From: Megamonas sp. UBA1796 | GTDB lineage: Bacteria; Bacillota; Negativicutes; Selenomonadales; Selenomonadaceae | Direction of reading: 5' to 3' | Assembly (NCBI GenBank): GCA_002319795.1 | Contig: DCFU01000018.1 | Span: forward strand, 1 to 34,188 | Length of the DNA: 34,188 nucleotides | Shown here: positions 13,427-21,898 of the stretch, in pieces | How positions within the stretch are numbered: the first letter of the stretch is position 1 | Layout of the letters: every line of letters starts with the position of its first letter | The notes under the pieces: model-generated | The model's input: the letters and a program-made list of their open reading frames with translations, nothing else | What the model was told of the DNA's origin: nothing | The model's database searches: none | Program-made: the position numbers and the translations under genes

Positions 13427-14803
13427 TCACTTTCTGGATTGACCAGGATGCGCGCGCGAAGCCTTCCATTGTTTTATCTTTGAAAGGCGCTCCTTGTACC
13501 GGGCTTCCAGCCCTTGTTCGGTGGGAACATAATATTCCCGATCCAGAAGTGCATCGGGCAGACACTGCATATCCGTCAGCTTGTCCGCAGTATTATGGGC
13601 ATATTGATAGCCGTCCCCATATCCCACTTCTTTCATGAGTTTGGTCACACCATTTCGGATGACCAAAGGTACCGGCTCCGCCAGCTGCGTGACGGCATCT
13701 CTTTTCGCCGCTTCATAGGCAGTATAAAGGGCATTCGATTTAGGTGCCAACGACATATAGACCACGGCCTGTGTCAAATGCACCGTACATTCCGGCATGC
13801 CGATGAAATGGCAGGCCTGGTAGGCAGCTACGGCGATTTCCAAGGCCCGCGGGTCGGCAAGGCCAATATCCTCACTCGCAAACCGCGTAATGCGCCGGGC
13901 CACATAGAGGGGATCTTCGCCTGCTTCCAGCATGCGGGCCAGCCAGTAAACGGCTGCATCCGGATCTGAATTGCGCATGGATTTGTGCAGGGCCGAAATG
14001 ATATTATAGTGTTCCTCACCATTTTTATCATACAGCAGGGATTTTTTGGCTGTACATTGTTCCAGGGTTTCCGGCGTAACCTGTATGGAACCATCTGCCT
14101 GCACATTCCCATTCAGGACCACCATTTCCAGCGTGGAAAGCGCGGTTCGTGCATCCCCATTGGCAAATACAGCAATCGCTTCGAGCATACGATCAGCAAT
14201 TTCGATTTTTTGCCCGCCGAAGCCACGTTCATCCTGCATAGCATGGTGCAGCAGAACCAGCAGCTCCTCCGAACGCAGAATCTGCAGAACAAAGACTTTG
14301 CAGCGTGAAAGCAGCGCTCCATTGATTTCAAAGGATGGGTTTTCTGTCGTCGCGCCAATGAGGATAATGCTTCCTTTTTCGACAAACGGCAGAAAAGCAT
14401 CCTGCTGGGCTTTATTGAAACGGTGGATTTCATCAACAAAAACGATCGTTTTTTCACCGTACTGCCGATTCTCCTCAGCTTTGTACATGACCGCCCGTAT
14501 ATCCTTGATGCTGCTCGTCACAGCGGAGAAATCGATGAAGGCGGCCTTGGTATGGTTCGCAATGATACGTGCCAAAGTCGTCTTGCCTACCCCCGGCGGC
14601 CCCCAGAATATCATCGAGGAAACCTGATCCTTTTCGATTAAACGGCGCAGCACCTTGCCCGGCCCCAGCAGCTGCGTCTGCCCAACATATTCTGCCAAGG
14701 TCTGCGGCCTGAGTCTGGCTGCCAGCGGCTGCGGCACATCATTTTCAAATAAAGTATGCTGTTCCACTCTATCACTTCTTTCTGCTGGTGCTCCTTCCGA
14801 CAT
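13427..14803 (-). CDS. rarA: Replication-associated recombination protein A (AAA+ ATPase RarA/MgsA)
   Basis: A 458-residue clamp-loader-like AAA+ ATPase. Walker A is WGPPGVGKTT and Walker B is IVFVDEIHRFNKAQQD; sensor 1 is IGATTENPSFE, and the C-terminal MgsA domain contains DRELYY-like LLDREYYVPTEQG. RarA acts at stalled replication forks. The stretch PLAARLRPQTLAEYVGQ opens the conserved part. The first ATG (14803) lacks a clear ribosome site; a GTG twelve codons later (giving EQHTLFEND) is an alternative start. Neighbours do not suggest a shared operon. Confidence 0.93.
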   Translation of the reverse strand: MSEGAPAERSDRVEQHTLFENDVPQPLAARLRPQTLAEYVGQTQLLGPGKVLRRLIEKDQVSSMIFWGPPGVGKTTLARIIANHTKAAFIDFSAVTSSIKDIRAVMYKAEENRQYGEKTIVFVDEIHRFNKAQQDAFLPFVEKGSIILIGATTENPSFEINGALLSRCKVFVLQILRSEELLVLLHHAMQDERGFGGQKIEIADRMLEAIAVFANGDARTALSTLEMVVLNGNVQADGSIQVTPETLEQCTAKKSLLYDKNGEEHYNIISALHKSMRNSDPDAAVYWLARMLEAGEDPLYVARRITRFASEDIGLADPRALEIAVAAYQACHFIGMPECTVHLTQAVVYMSLAPKSNALYTAYEAAKRDAVTQLAEPVPLVIRNGVTKLMKEVGYGDGYQYAHNTADKLTDMQCLPDALLDREYYVPTEQGLEARYKERLSKIKQWKASRAHPGQSRK

Positions 14804-14936
14804 GATGAATCAGCTGCATAAAAATCCTACGACATCTCCTGCGTTCTGCCGAAGATCCGCACTATGCCGCCAGTTCATCATAGGAGCATTTCCTATAGTT
14901 CTTATATTCTTGCTGATTCCTATTTTTCCTCGTAAA

Positions 14937-15851
14937 TCAAGGCAGTAATGCATCGAATTTTGACCGCCTGGTTGTTTTCTTCGTCTGGGCGAATTTTTTT
15001 CGCACAAAATCAATCAGACATTTTTCGTCTTCATAAATTTGCCGGCCTTTTTTGCTGATAATGCAGCCCTTCAAGCAGAGACCTTCGATTGGAATCGTAA
15101 TAAGCTGACTTCCTGGCATGACAGCATTTTCGGTAATAATAGCCGCAGCTATTTTCTGTTGGACGAGATTCCACACACTCGAAAGATGCGGCGAAAAGTG
15201 CAAAATGTCGGGCTGCAGCTCTTTCTTTTCAAATTGTTGAAGCAGCATGCGCGTCATAAAGAAGTTCCTGCCCAGAAGCACCAGGGGATTATCCGCCGCT
15301 TCCTCCAGGGAAATGCTTTTCCGCCCGGCAAGAGGATGCTCCGGCCAGACGCAGAGGCAGATAGGCCAGCTCAGAAGGCTGCGATAGCGCAGGCCTTCGA
15401 TTGCTTCGCCGTAATGGATCATGGCCATATCGATCTCTTCATTTTTTACCATCTCAGCAGCTTCCAAGCCTGCCGGCTCAAGAATTTCCAGATGAATCTG
15501 CGGATATTCTGCCCGAAAGTCTCCCAAAAGCATGGGCAGCAGAATGGTGCCAATCTGGGACGGGACAGCCAGCCTCACATGATTGCGCCTGTGTGCCATA
15601 TCTTTTATCGTGTCTTCCAAACGGTCTGCATGCTCTAATACATGCGCAATTTTTTTAAATAAAAAAATACCATCTTCCGTCATTTGTATATTGCGTCCTA
15701 CATGACGAAAAAGATTCAAGCCTGTTTCGGTTTCTAAAGAACGCATGGCGATACTAAGGGTTGGCTGAGCAATATGCAGGGTATCCGCAGCCTTGGTAAT
15801 ACTCTGCCAGCGGCAAACCTCATAGTAATAGCGCATCTGTAAAATCGTCAT
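14937..15851 (-). CDS. LysR-family transcriptional regulator
   Basis: A 304-residue LysR regulator: N-terminal winged HTH (QSITKAADTLHIAQPTLS, then LETETGLNLFRHVGRNI) and a C-terminal periplasmic-binding-like effector domain. The start at 15851 follows AGAGGTG by 6 bases; the upstream ATG has no signal. It is divergent from the 80-residue protein and TauE/SafE-type transporter genes, the usual layout for a LysR controlling its neighbour. A minus-strand TATAAT lies at 15879-15874, and a dyad GCATA-N21-TATGC lies between the two starts. The coinducer is unknown. Confidence 0.9.
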   Translation of the reverse strand: MTILQMRYYYEVCRWQSITKAADTLHIAQPTLSIAMRSLETETGLNLFRHVGRNIQMTEDGIFLFKKIAHVLEHADRLEDTIKDMAHRRNHVRLAVPSQIGTILLPMLLGDFRAEYPQIHLEILEPAGLEAAEMVKNEEIDMAMIHYGEAIEGLRYRSLLSWPICLCVWPEHPLAGRKSISLEEAADNPLVLLGRNFFMTRMLLQQFEKKELQPDILHFSPHLSSVWNLVQQKIAAAIITENAVMPGSQLITIPIEGLCLKGCIISKKGRQIYEDEKCLIDFVRKKFAQTKKTTRRSKFDALLP

Positions 15852-16009
15852 TTCTTCACCTCTGTACAACTATATTATAACCATACAGGATATAAATTCA
15901 TAGCATAAATACTTAGTTTCAGGCTATATATGCATTGTGAATATGTATTTTTTTACTTCCGGCAACAGGCCCATAATAAAGATAGGAACCAGCGAAGGAG
16001 GTTTGGTAA

Positions 16010-16252
16010 ATGGAAAAACATACTTATAAAAACAATACGGCAACACGTTTTTCACTTTTCCTTTTTTCTGAAAAGTTTTCTTCTGCGCTCGAAGCTACCG
16101 CTGAAAAATGGACGAAAGAAGCCCACGATTCTGTACACGCTTATGAAGCTGCCCTCCGGCAGATCAACGCAGCACCCGATCAGGTGCTGACACCGGCTCA
16201 CATGACTTCACTCTATGGGAATTACCTCAGGGATACCCGTGAAAGCATCTGA
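16010..16252 (+). CDS. Small protein of unknown function (80 aa)
   Basis: An 80-residue soluble-looking protein with an excellent ribosome site (AAGGAGG, 8 bases from the ATG). It is rich in Ala, Glu, Lys and Thr, and residues 25-60 look helical (ALEATAEKWTKEAHDSVHAY). No signal peptide, membrane segment or cysteine is visible. I do not recognise a family. It precedes the transporter gene by 48 bases on the same strand and is divergent from LysR, so it probably shares their regulation. Confidence 0.6.
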   Translation: MEKHTYKNNTATRFSLFLFSEKFSSALEATAEKWTKEAHDSVHAYEAALRQINAAPDQVLTPAHMTSLYGNYLRDTRESI

Positions 16253-16300
16253 ATCCTATGCGTAAGCAAGAAAGGTCTTGTTATTATCGAAAACTATATT

Positions 16301-17044
16301 TTGGGATTGCCGCACCATCTCCTGCCCATATTTTGTATTTTTCTGGCATCGTTTCTCCAGTCCATCACTGGTTTTGGTCTGGTGATTGTTGCCGCTCCTC
16401 TGCTTCTGCTGTTTTATGACGTCAAAAGCATGGTACCCATCATGCTTCTTCTGGCCTGCTGTGGAAATTTCATACAAGGTCTCATGTATATCAAAAATAC
16501 GAATCGTTCCCTGGTCGTCTGGATGTACCTGGGCGTTTTGCTGGGACAGCCCTTCGGCTTCTGGGTTTTTGATTCTATGGACAGCGGCGCCTTGAAGTTA
16601 TTGGTCAATCTGCTCATTCTCCTGTCACTCATCCTCATGCAGGCCGCACATCGCAAAATAGCAGAAAAGCCCCGCAACTCTTTCATAACCGGCATATTTT
16701 CAGGCTTTACTTCGATCACCACTGGAATGGGCGGCCCGCCGTTCCTCATTTATCTGGCCTACACCAAAATGACTGCAGCTGTGTTCCGGTCTACCTGTTT
16801 TGTGTTTTTCTTCCTGTGCAACGCCACATCCCTCACGAGTTATCTGATTGGCGGCTTCAGTCTTGTTCCTGCTCTGGGGGAATTCATCTATCTTTTGCCG
16901 GCGCTGGCTGCAGGCATTATTGTGGGGCACCTCTCCTACCACTATGTACCAGTCAAACTCATCCATCGTCTGATTTTCCTGCTGCTCTATCTGACATCCA
17001 TCAGCGCAATCATCTCTGCACTTTACTACAAAATCATTGCCTGA
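16301..17044 (+). CDS. TauE/SafE-family membrane transporter
   Basis: A 247-residue membrane protein with about eight hydrophobic segments in two similar halves. Family signatures: SFLQSITGFGLVIVAAPLLLLF near the start and SGFTSITTGMGGPPFLIYLAY at mid-protein. The family exports or imports sulfite, sulfoacetate, taurine and other small organosulfur or organic anions. The start is uncertain: the TTG at 16301 lacks a nearby Shine-Dalgarno; an in-frame ATT at 16283 stands 7 bases after AAAGG. Translation may depend on coupling to the preceding 80-residue gene. Confidence 0.85.
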   Translation: MGLPHHLLPIFCIFLASFLQSITGFGLVIVAAPLLLLFYDVKSMVPIMLLLACCGNFIQGLMYIKNTNRSLVVWMYLGVLLGQPFGFWVFDSMDSGALKLLVNLLILLSLILMQAAHRKIAEKPRNSFITGIFSGFTSITTGMGGPPFLIYLAYTKMTAAVFRSTCFVFFFLCNATSLTSYLIGGFSLVPALGEFIYLLPALAAGIIVGHLSYHYVPVKLIHRLIFLLLYLTSISAIISALYYKIIA

Positions 17045-17082
17045 AAGCGGATGCAAATAAACTGCACAGCCTTCAGGCAATG
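17035..17082. terminator. Stem-loop over the stop codon of the TauE/SafE gene
   Basis: CATTGCCTGAA (17035-17045) pairs exactly with TTCAGGCAATG (17072-17082). The stop codon TGA of the transporter lies in the stem. No clear U-tract follows on the plus strand, so it may be an mRNA 3'-end stabiliser or a weak terminator. Confidence 0.45.
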
Positions 17083-17125
17083 AGAAAATTTGTGGCAATG
17101 AAACCTGTGGAAATACAGAATCCGT

Positions 17126-17154
17126 TTGTTATGGCAGAACTGGTGTGCTATAAT
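17126..17154 (+). promoter_or_regulatory. Promoter of the holin-like toxin
   Basis: TTGTTA (17126-17131), 17-base spacer, TATAAT (17149-17154). Transcription would start near 17161 and give a 5' leader of about 53 bases before the toxin ATG. Confidence 0.7.
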
Positions 17155-17213
17155 TTAGTTTAGAGATAGTTAATGGTGTCGGTTTTTCTACTCCCATAGT
17201 AGGGGATGGTTCC

Positions 17214-17291
17214 ATGACAGTGTATGAAACGTTATCTTTAATGATAGCTTTCGGTATTCTGCTTGTTGCCATTCTTTCATTCCGTAAATAA
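17214..17291 (+). CDS. Putative holin-like toxin of a type I toxin-antitoxin system
   Basis: A 25-residue peptide: MTVYETLSLMIAF followed by GILLVAILSFRK. The short polar start, single hydrophobic helix and basic tail match the holin-like toxin family (BsrG/TxpA relatives, Pfam Hol_Tox) common in Firmicutes. Such peptides insert into the membrane and are held down by an antisense RNA. AGGGGATGG stands 5-13 bases upstream. The gene has its own promoter, and an antisense RNA gene overlaps its 3' untranslated region. Neighbouring operons point away from or towards it and do not include it. Confidence 0.8.
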   Translation: MTVYETLSLMIAFGILLVAILSFRK

Positions 17292-17298
17292 CGGCATG

Positions 17299-17388
17299 AA
17301 AAAACCGCCTAGCGGTTTGCCAGCGGTCTTCTTCAAAGAATGTTTAATTCGAGGAGAGCCGATGCAAGCACACATCGACTATCTCTTT
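17299..17388 (-). ncRNA. Antisense RNA antitoxin (type I system)
   Basis: A minus-strand transcript of about 90 bases is predicted from the promoter at 17395-17423 to an intrinsic terminator at 17299-17317 (AACCGC-TAG-GCGGTT then TTTTTC). It is complementary to the 3' untranslated region of the toxin mRNA downstream of the stop codon, the arrangement of the txpA/RatA and BsrG/SR4 type systems. No ORF is carried. Exact ends are inferred from the promoter and hairpin. Confidence 0.75.
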
Positions 17389-17393
17389 GTTTA
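17354..17393 (+). terminator. Likely terminator of the toxin mRNA
   Basis: CGATG and CATCG arms with flanking GAGA/TCTC (imperfect), followed by TTTGTTTAT on the plus strand. This would end the toxin transcript just past the antisense RNA start. Confidence 0.45.
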
Positions 17394-17394
17394 T

Positions 17395-17423
17395 ATTATA
17401 ACATGCGAGGATATTCATATCAA
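17395..17423 (-). promoter_or_regulatory. Promoter of the antisense RNA antitoxin
   Basis: Minus-strand TTGATA (17423-17418), 17-base spacer, TATAAT (17400-17395). A stronger match to consensus than the toxin promoter, as expected where antitoxin RNA must exceed toxin mRNA. Confidence 0.75.
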
Positions 17424-17481
17424 TCCTTTGGAAAAGTTCTCTACCCTTAAATCCTTTGCCTCGAAGTTCTATAGCTTTTAG

Positions 17482-18183
17482 CTACTTGGAACTTTGCCCA
17501 TAATATGCCTTAGAACCATGCTTGCGATAAAAATGCTTCTTCTTTATTGCCTCTGGTGCCGGTTGGATGGCTGGATTCAGCATTTCCGAACGACGAGCCA
17601 TTCTGGCCACTTCCTCCAGTACCACTGCATTATGGACCGCCTCTGCCGCATCCTTGCCCCAGGTAAAGGGACCATGATTCTTGCAAAGCACTGCCGGCGT
17701 ATATTGAGGATTGATGCCGCGTTTCTCCAAGGTCTCCAGAATAACCAAGCCGGTATTTTTTTCGTAATCCTTGTCTATTTCTCCGTCCGTCAAATCCCGT
17801 GCACAGGGAATCGCTCCCAGGAAATAATCCGCATGCGTAGTCCCATAAAGCGGAATGTCCCGACCCGCCTGCGCCCAGGCAGTCGCTTCCGGCGAATGGG
17901 TATGCACGATACCACCGATCACAGTATATTTTTTATAAAGTTCAATATGCGTTGCTGTATCTGAAGACGGGTTATACCGTCCTTCTATTTTGTTGCCCGC
18001 CAGATCCATAATGACCATATCCTCCGGCCGCAGCAAATCATAATCCACCCCGCTGGGCTTAATAACAAAATATCCCGTTGCCCGGTCAATTTCACTGACG
18101 TTTCCCCAGGTATAGGTAATCAATCCACGTTTAGGAAGTTCCATATTAGCTTCATAAACCTTTTGCTTTAACTCTTCCAGCAT
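17482..18183 (-). CDS. araD: L-ribulose-5-phosphate 4-epimerase AraD
   Basis: A 233-residue zinc enzyme converting L-ribulose 5-phosphate to D-xylulose 5-phosphate. It closely follows E. coli AraD: GNVSEID, VKPSGVDY-like IKPSGVDY, HTHSPEATAWAQAGRDIP, GTTHADYF, a second zinc His in KNHGPFTWG, HNAVVLEEVA and the C-terminal KHGSKAYYGQ with the catalytic Tyr. GGGAGG lies upstream of the ATG. It is the last gene of the second PTS operon, 139 bases after the HAD phosphatase gene; the gap holds a nested inverted repeat. Its presence fixes the product of the preceding oxidation as probably L-ribulose 5-phosphate. Confidence 0.95.
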   Translation of the reverse strand: MLEELKQKVYEANMELPKRGLITYTWGNVSEIDRATGYFVIKPSGVDYDLLRPEDMVIMDLAGNKIEGRYNPSSDTATHIELYKKYTVIGGIVHTHSPEATAWAQAGRDIPLYGTTHADYFLGAIPCARDLTDGEIDKDYEKNTGLVILETLEKRGINPQYTPAVLCKNHGPFTWGKDAAEAVHNAVVLEEVARMARRSEMLNPAIQPAPEAIKKKHFYRKHGSKAYYGQSSK

Positions 18184-18228
18184 TCTTTTTCCTCCCTTTG
18201 CCCGTCCAACTTACTGTCAAACAGTCAA

Positions 18229-18283
18229 AATTGGAAATCGCCAAGCCAAGAATCCGTGATTCTCTAAGCAGCAATTTCCAATT
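18229..18283 (-). repeat. Nested inverted repeat in the intercistronic gap before araD
   Basis: Outer arms AATTGGAAAT (18229-18238) and ATTTCCAATT (18274-18283) enclose an inner AGAATC-CGT-GATTCT hairpin (18249-18263). On the minus strand it is followed only by TTTTGACTG. It could attenuate, process or stabilise the operon mRNA between the HAD gene and araD. Confidence 0.5.
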
Positions 18284-18322
18284 CTGCATTGTCGATTGCC
18301 GTCTCTCTTACCCGGCTAAGAT

Positions 18323-19111
18323 TCACAGGTACGCAGACATTTCGTAGAGCGAATCATAGATACAATCCGGTTTTATCCTGGATGCCGCTACTGTATTCAT
18401 ATCGGCTTCACCGGTAAGCACCAAAAAGCCTTTGGCGCCGTTATTCACGCCCGTAGCCACATCGGTATAGATGCGGTCACCTACAAAAGCTATTTCTGGA
18501 AGCTGCAGTCCCGAACGCTTCAATACCATCTGGACCGTTTCCTGACATGGTTTACCCAGATATTTGGGCTTAACTCCGGTAGATGCAGTGATAAGCTCAC
18601 ATATAGCTCCACAGTCCGGCATAAAACCATCCTCCGTAGGACAATTTATATCCATATGCGTAGCCAGGAAAGGCACACCCTGCCGTATAAAGCTGCAGAT
18701 CTTATCAAGCTTCTCATAAGTGAGTGAAGTATCAAAGCTCTGTACCACTACATCGGGATGATCCTCCACCAAATAAATCCCCGCCCGGCCAAAGCTTGCC
18801 GTCAGAAGAGATGTCCCATTGAGATACACTCGTTTGCCCGGATAATGCGCCTGCAGATACGCAATGGTCACATCACCAGCAGTAATAATATCAGACTCCT
18901 GCACCGCCAGCCCCATATGTTCCAGCTTCTCCTGGTAAATCGCCGGTACACGGGAGGCATTATTGGTGAAAAAAAGGAACTGTCTCTGGGTAGATTTTAC
19001 CTTGGAAATAAAATCCAGGGAACCGTCAATGATTTTATCCCCCAAATAAAACGTACCATCCATATCCAATACAAAGAGTTTTACATCAGAAAGAGCCATC
19101 TTTTTATCCAT
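18323..19111 (-). CDS. HAD-superfamily sugar-phosphate phosphatase (AraL/NagD-like)
   Basis: A 262-residue HAD type IIA phosphatase. Motif I is FVLDMDGTFYLGD, motif II FFTNNAS, motif III Lys in LGKPCQE, and motif IV FVGDRIYTDVATGVNNGA; a C2A cap lies between motifs II and III. B. subtilis AraL, encoded in the arabinose operon next to AraM, has this architecture and hydrolyses a range of sugar phosphates, probably to relieve their toxicity. The start at 19111 is chosen because GAGGGAG stands 6 bases upstream and the protein then resembles AraL/NagD starts. It lies 10 bases after the AraM-like gene. Confidence 0.88.
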   Translation of the reverse strand: MDKKMALSDVKLFVLDMDGTFYLGDKIIDGSLDFISKVKSTQRQFLFFTNNASRVPAIYQEKLEHMGLAVQESDIITAGDVTIAYLQAHYPGKRVYLNGTSLLTASFGRAGIYLVEDHPDVVVQSFDTSLTYEKLDKICSFIRQGVPFLATHMDINCPTEDGFMPDCGAICELITASTGVKPKYLGKPCQETVQMVLKRSGLQLPEIAFVGDRIYTDVATGVNNGAKGFLVLTGEADMNTVAASRIKPDCIYDSLYEMSAYL

Positions 19112-19121
19112 ACAATCTCCC

Positions 19122-20414
19122 TCACATAGTAATGACCGTTTCATAGAAGTCATAGAACTTCAGCACGCGCATAAAAGTGATACGGGCTCTGACATATGGC
19201 GACATGAAGGCCATCTTTTTGTAGAAACTGTCATCGAAGCCAAGGTCTGCCAGTGAGTTCACCCCGCCGACTTTTTTCAGCATGTCAGCCAGCGCTGCTG
19301 CAGAGGGAATTTCTTCGATGATTTTGATAATTTCGTCGGTTTTTTCCACCAGACGTTTTGGCTGGATAGCAGACAGGATATTGGGCGTATTTTCTTCCAT
19401 GATGGAGTCATACAACTCCCTGACCCTGAAAGCATCCGCAATAGCAGACGTCTCAACATCTACATGGTCTTTTACCTGAAAAGCGTGCTTTTTCATAACA
19501 GCAGCGGCCTTATGGTATATATCCGTGACCAGGATCAGGCCTACACCGACTTTTTCTCCATGATAGAAATCTATATAGTCATTGTAGGCTTCCATCTCCC
19601 ACAGATGGGACATATGATGCTCCGCTCCCGAGGCCGGACGCGAGTTTCCCGTCATCTGCATAGCCAAACCGGACAGCAGCAGTCCATACATCAGCATCTC
19701 ATAGGCATCCGACCGGCCCTCATTCAATCCGTCCAAACTGGCAATGAGTGAATCCAGCGCTTTATACTCCAACTGGCAAATCGTATCACATATATATTCA
19801 CCCGTCAATGCATGGGCAATCTTCCAGTCTGCCAGTGCCGTATATTTGCCCAGAAGGTCTCCTACACCAGAGGCTGTCAAACGTTTGGGAGCGTTCTTGA
19901 ATATATCGGTATCCGCCAATACGACCACGGGAGAAACGGCGGTAAAGCTCTTCTTGAAGCCATGCCAGGTCATAGCAGCTACGGTGGAAACATAGCCATC
20001 TACACTGGCAGCTGTAGGAACGGAGAAGAACGGAATCTTCCTGTTGTAGGCATGGTAGCGAGTAATGTCATGTACTGTACCAGAACCCACAGCAATCATC
20101 AAATCCACCCGTTCCAGTTTGTTCAGCTGCTCTTCACAGGCAGCTACGCCATGCTCATTGGCATGCAGGTTAACTGGATTCAAAACGATTTTTTTCAAAC
20201 CAGGCACGATGGCTTCGACCTTGCGGCCGGCAGCCTCATAGGTATTGGCATCACATACCATGACTAGGTTCTGCATATCTTTATAGGGTGCCCGGGCCAA
20301 ATAGGCGGGCAGATGCTCCACCGCCCCGCTCTCAATCACCACATCATCGACAAAAATACTGTGTTCCCGGCCACAAGCGCACGGCTTGCGGAATTCTTCC
20401 ATATCCAGCTTCAT
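19122..20414 (-). CDS. AraM/EgsA-type (sn-glycerol-1-phosphate dehydrogenase family) polyol-phosphate dehydrogenase
   Basis: A 430-residue metal- and NAD(P)-dependent dehydrogenase of the iron-ADH/dehydroquinate-synthase fold. Visible signatures: nucleotide loop AVGSGTVHDITRYHA, PTAASVDGYVSTVAA, GVGDLLGKYTALADW, and metal ligands in GAEHHMSHLWE and FYHGEKVGVG. B. subtilis AraM reduces DHAP to glycerol 1-phosphate. Here, between a PTS and AraD, the likelier reaction is oxidation of an incoming pentitol phosphate to L-ribulose 5-phosphate; that is inference. The start codon overlaps the IIC stop (TAATG), showing translational coupling with the transporter. Confidence 0.88.
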   Translation of the reverse strand: MKLDMEEFRKPCACGREHSIFVDDVVIESGAVEHLPAYLARAPYKDMQNLVMVCDANTYEAAGRKVEAIVPGLKKIVLNPVNLHANEHGVAACEEQLNKLERVDLMIAVGSGTVHDITRYHAYNRKIPFFSVPTAASVDGYVSTVAAMTWHGFKKSFTAVSPVVVLADTDIFKNAPKRLTASGVGDLLGKYTALADWKIAHALTGEYICDTICQLEYKALDSLIASLDGLNEGRSDAYEMLMYGLLLSGLAMQMTGNSRPASGAEHHMSHLWEMEAYNDYIDFYHGEKVGVGLILVTDIYHKAAAVMKKHAFQVKDHVDVETSAIADAFRVRELYDSIMEENTPNILSAIQPKRLVEKTDEIIKIIEEIPSAAALADMLKKVGGVNSLADLGFDDSFYKKMAFMSPYVRARITFMRVLKFYDFYETVITM

Positions 20415-21844
20415 TATAAATCCCCCTCAGCGGCAGCCTGATTACGGTTCGCCATTTTTTCCATATAGTCTTCAATAGCAGTTCTCTTGAACCGGAAAGC
20501 TGCATAACAAAGTGCATAAATCACTACAGTCATACCGATAAAAATCGGGTTCTGGCTCAGAAAAGCCAGGAATACAAACCCCAGCATCGGTTTACCAAGG
20601 ATGTTGAAGCTGGTAATAAGCGCTGCACCAGCAGGAATTGCAAAGCCTGCGCTGATGGCTACCTCCGTAAAGAGATTCGCTGTATAGGTACACATGAGGA
20701 GACCAAGGCTGAACCAGATCGTCCCCGCTACAATAATCTTGGCCATGTTGCCTTTGTAGACAGCTACCAGGCCCTGCACCATATAGGGAATAGCTAAAAG
20801 GTCAACGACCGGCAGTACCTGATTGCCAGGCAGCACAGTTGCTACAGCAACCATGATAGGAATGAGAAGCAGCCCGCTCGTAAGAGTAGCCGGTTCGCCG
20901 TAGCCTACAGCATCATTCACGGCAATATACCAGGTACGTCCGTTGCCATCGCCCATGAGTTTGCGGGCCGCATCGGTGATTGGCGCAAAAGCCTGGGCAA
21001 ACATACTGGCCACCTTCGGGAAAAGTGCCATAACGGTGCAGGTAGCAACCGCTACATAGAAAATCTGTCCCCAGGTCTTCAGGGAATCCAGATGCCCTAC
21101 ACTGCCCAATATGCCAATGAAAAGGCCCAGGAATAATCCGATGACCATCGGCTCGCCAAACACGCCAATTTTCTTCTCAATGGACCGCGGGTTGAGGTTC
21201 ACCTTGTCGAGATGCAGGAGATTCAGGATTGGATCGAACAGAATCGCAAATACCGCTGGTTCTACATTGTGCATAGCAATAATCGTACAGTTTGGATAGT
21301 TGTAGTAGGAAGACCAGCGTTTCGCCACGAGTTCTGAAATGAGCAGGCTGTAAAGATTCAGCAGAATCATACAGGCAATGCCCAGTGTAAAACTTCCTGT
21401 GGCATAGATGACCATGGCACCCCAGACAATATAGGAGTAGTTGTTCCAAAGATCCGAAGGCTGGAATATATTGGTCCATTTGATCAGGAAAAGTATCGTT
21501 TGAAGCAAAATGCCTAAACCCAGATAGATCATACCGGCACTCGTGGCAAACGCCACAACCGCAGTGGCCTGCCAGCCTACATCAAAGGTATTGAGCGCTA
21601 CGCCCGTGTATCCGGACATCGTCCCGGACATGGACTGGATCATCGGTGAGATGATCGGTGTAAAAGCACCAATCAGGAGCGTAAACCCCATCAGCGCAAC
21701 GGCTGCATTCATCATCGACAAAAAGGCCTTTTTGATTGTAACCTTAAAGATCAACGCTATGACAAAGATAATTACCGGTACAATGATTGCCGAACTAAAA
21801 TTATCGATAATTGCCTTCATCGTGTATAACAATCCATCTATCAC
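20414..21844 (-). CDS. PTS galactitol-family permease component IIC
   Basis: A 476-residue GatC-type membrane permease, paralogous to the one at 4212-5600: it shares QTILFLIKWTNIFQP, DLWNNYSYIVWGAM, YYNYPNCTIIAMHNV and GYGEPATLTSG. The start is taken as the GTG at 21844 because GGGGGG lies 7 bases upstream; the ATG at 21865 has no ribosome site. The permease passes its substrate, phosphorylated by IIB, to the adjacent AraM-like dehydrogenase with which it is translationally coupled. A pentitol is the likeliest substrate. Confidence 0.92.
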   Translation of the reverse strand: MIDGLLYTMKAIIDNFSSAIIVPVIIFVIALIFKVTIKKAFLSMMNAAVALMGFTLLIGAFTPIISPMIQSMSGTMSGYTGVALNTFDVGWQATAVVAFATSAGMIYLGLGILLQTILFLIKWTNIFQPSDLWNNYSYIVWGAMVIYATGSFTLGIACMILLNLYSLLISELVAKRWSSYYNYPNCTIIAMHNVEPAVFAILFDPILNLLHLDKVNLNPRSIEKKIGVFGEPMVIGLFLGLFIGILGSVGHLDSLKTWGQIFYVAVATCTVMALFPKVASMFAQAFAPITDAARKLMGDGNGRTWYIAVNDAVGYGEPATLTSGLLLIPIMVAVATVLPGNQVLPVVDLLAIPYMVQGLVAVYKGNMAKIIVAGTIWFSLGLLMCTYTANLFTEVAISAGFAIPAGAALITSFNILGKPMLGFVFLAFLSQNPIFIGMTVVIYALCYAAFRFKRTAIEDYMEKMANRNQAAAEGDL

Positions 21845-21898
21845 TTTTATACCCCCCAAATTCATAAAATCAATGTCAGGTGTATCTGGAAACCGTCT

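Noticed and set aside
14046..14627. 193-codon plus-strand open frame
   Set aside because: It lies wholly antisense to rarA, has no ribosome site and its composition simply mirrors the rarA codons; a shadow frame.
17263..17481. 72-codon plus-strand open frame
   Set aside because: It overlaps the toxin, antisense RNA and both promoters in another frame and has no ribosome site.
19812..20267. 151-codon plus-strand open frame
   Set aside because: Antisense to the AraM-like dehydrogenase with clear family motifs on the minus strand; no ribosome site.
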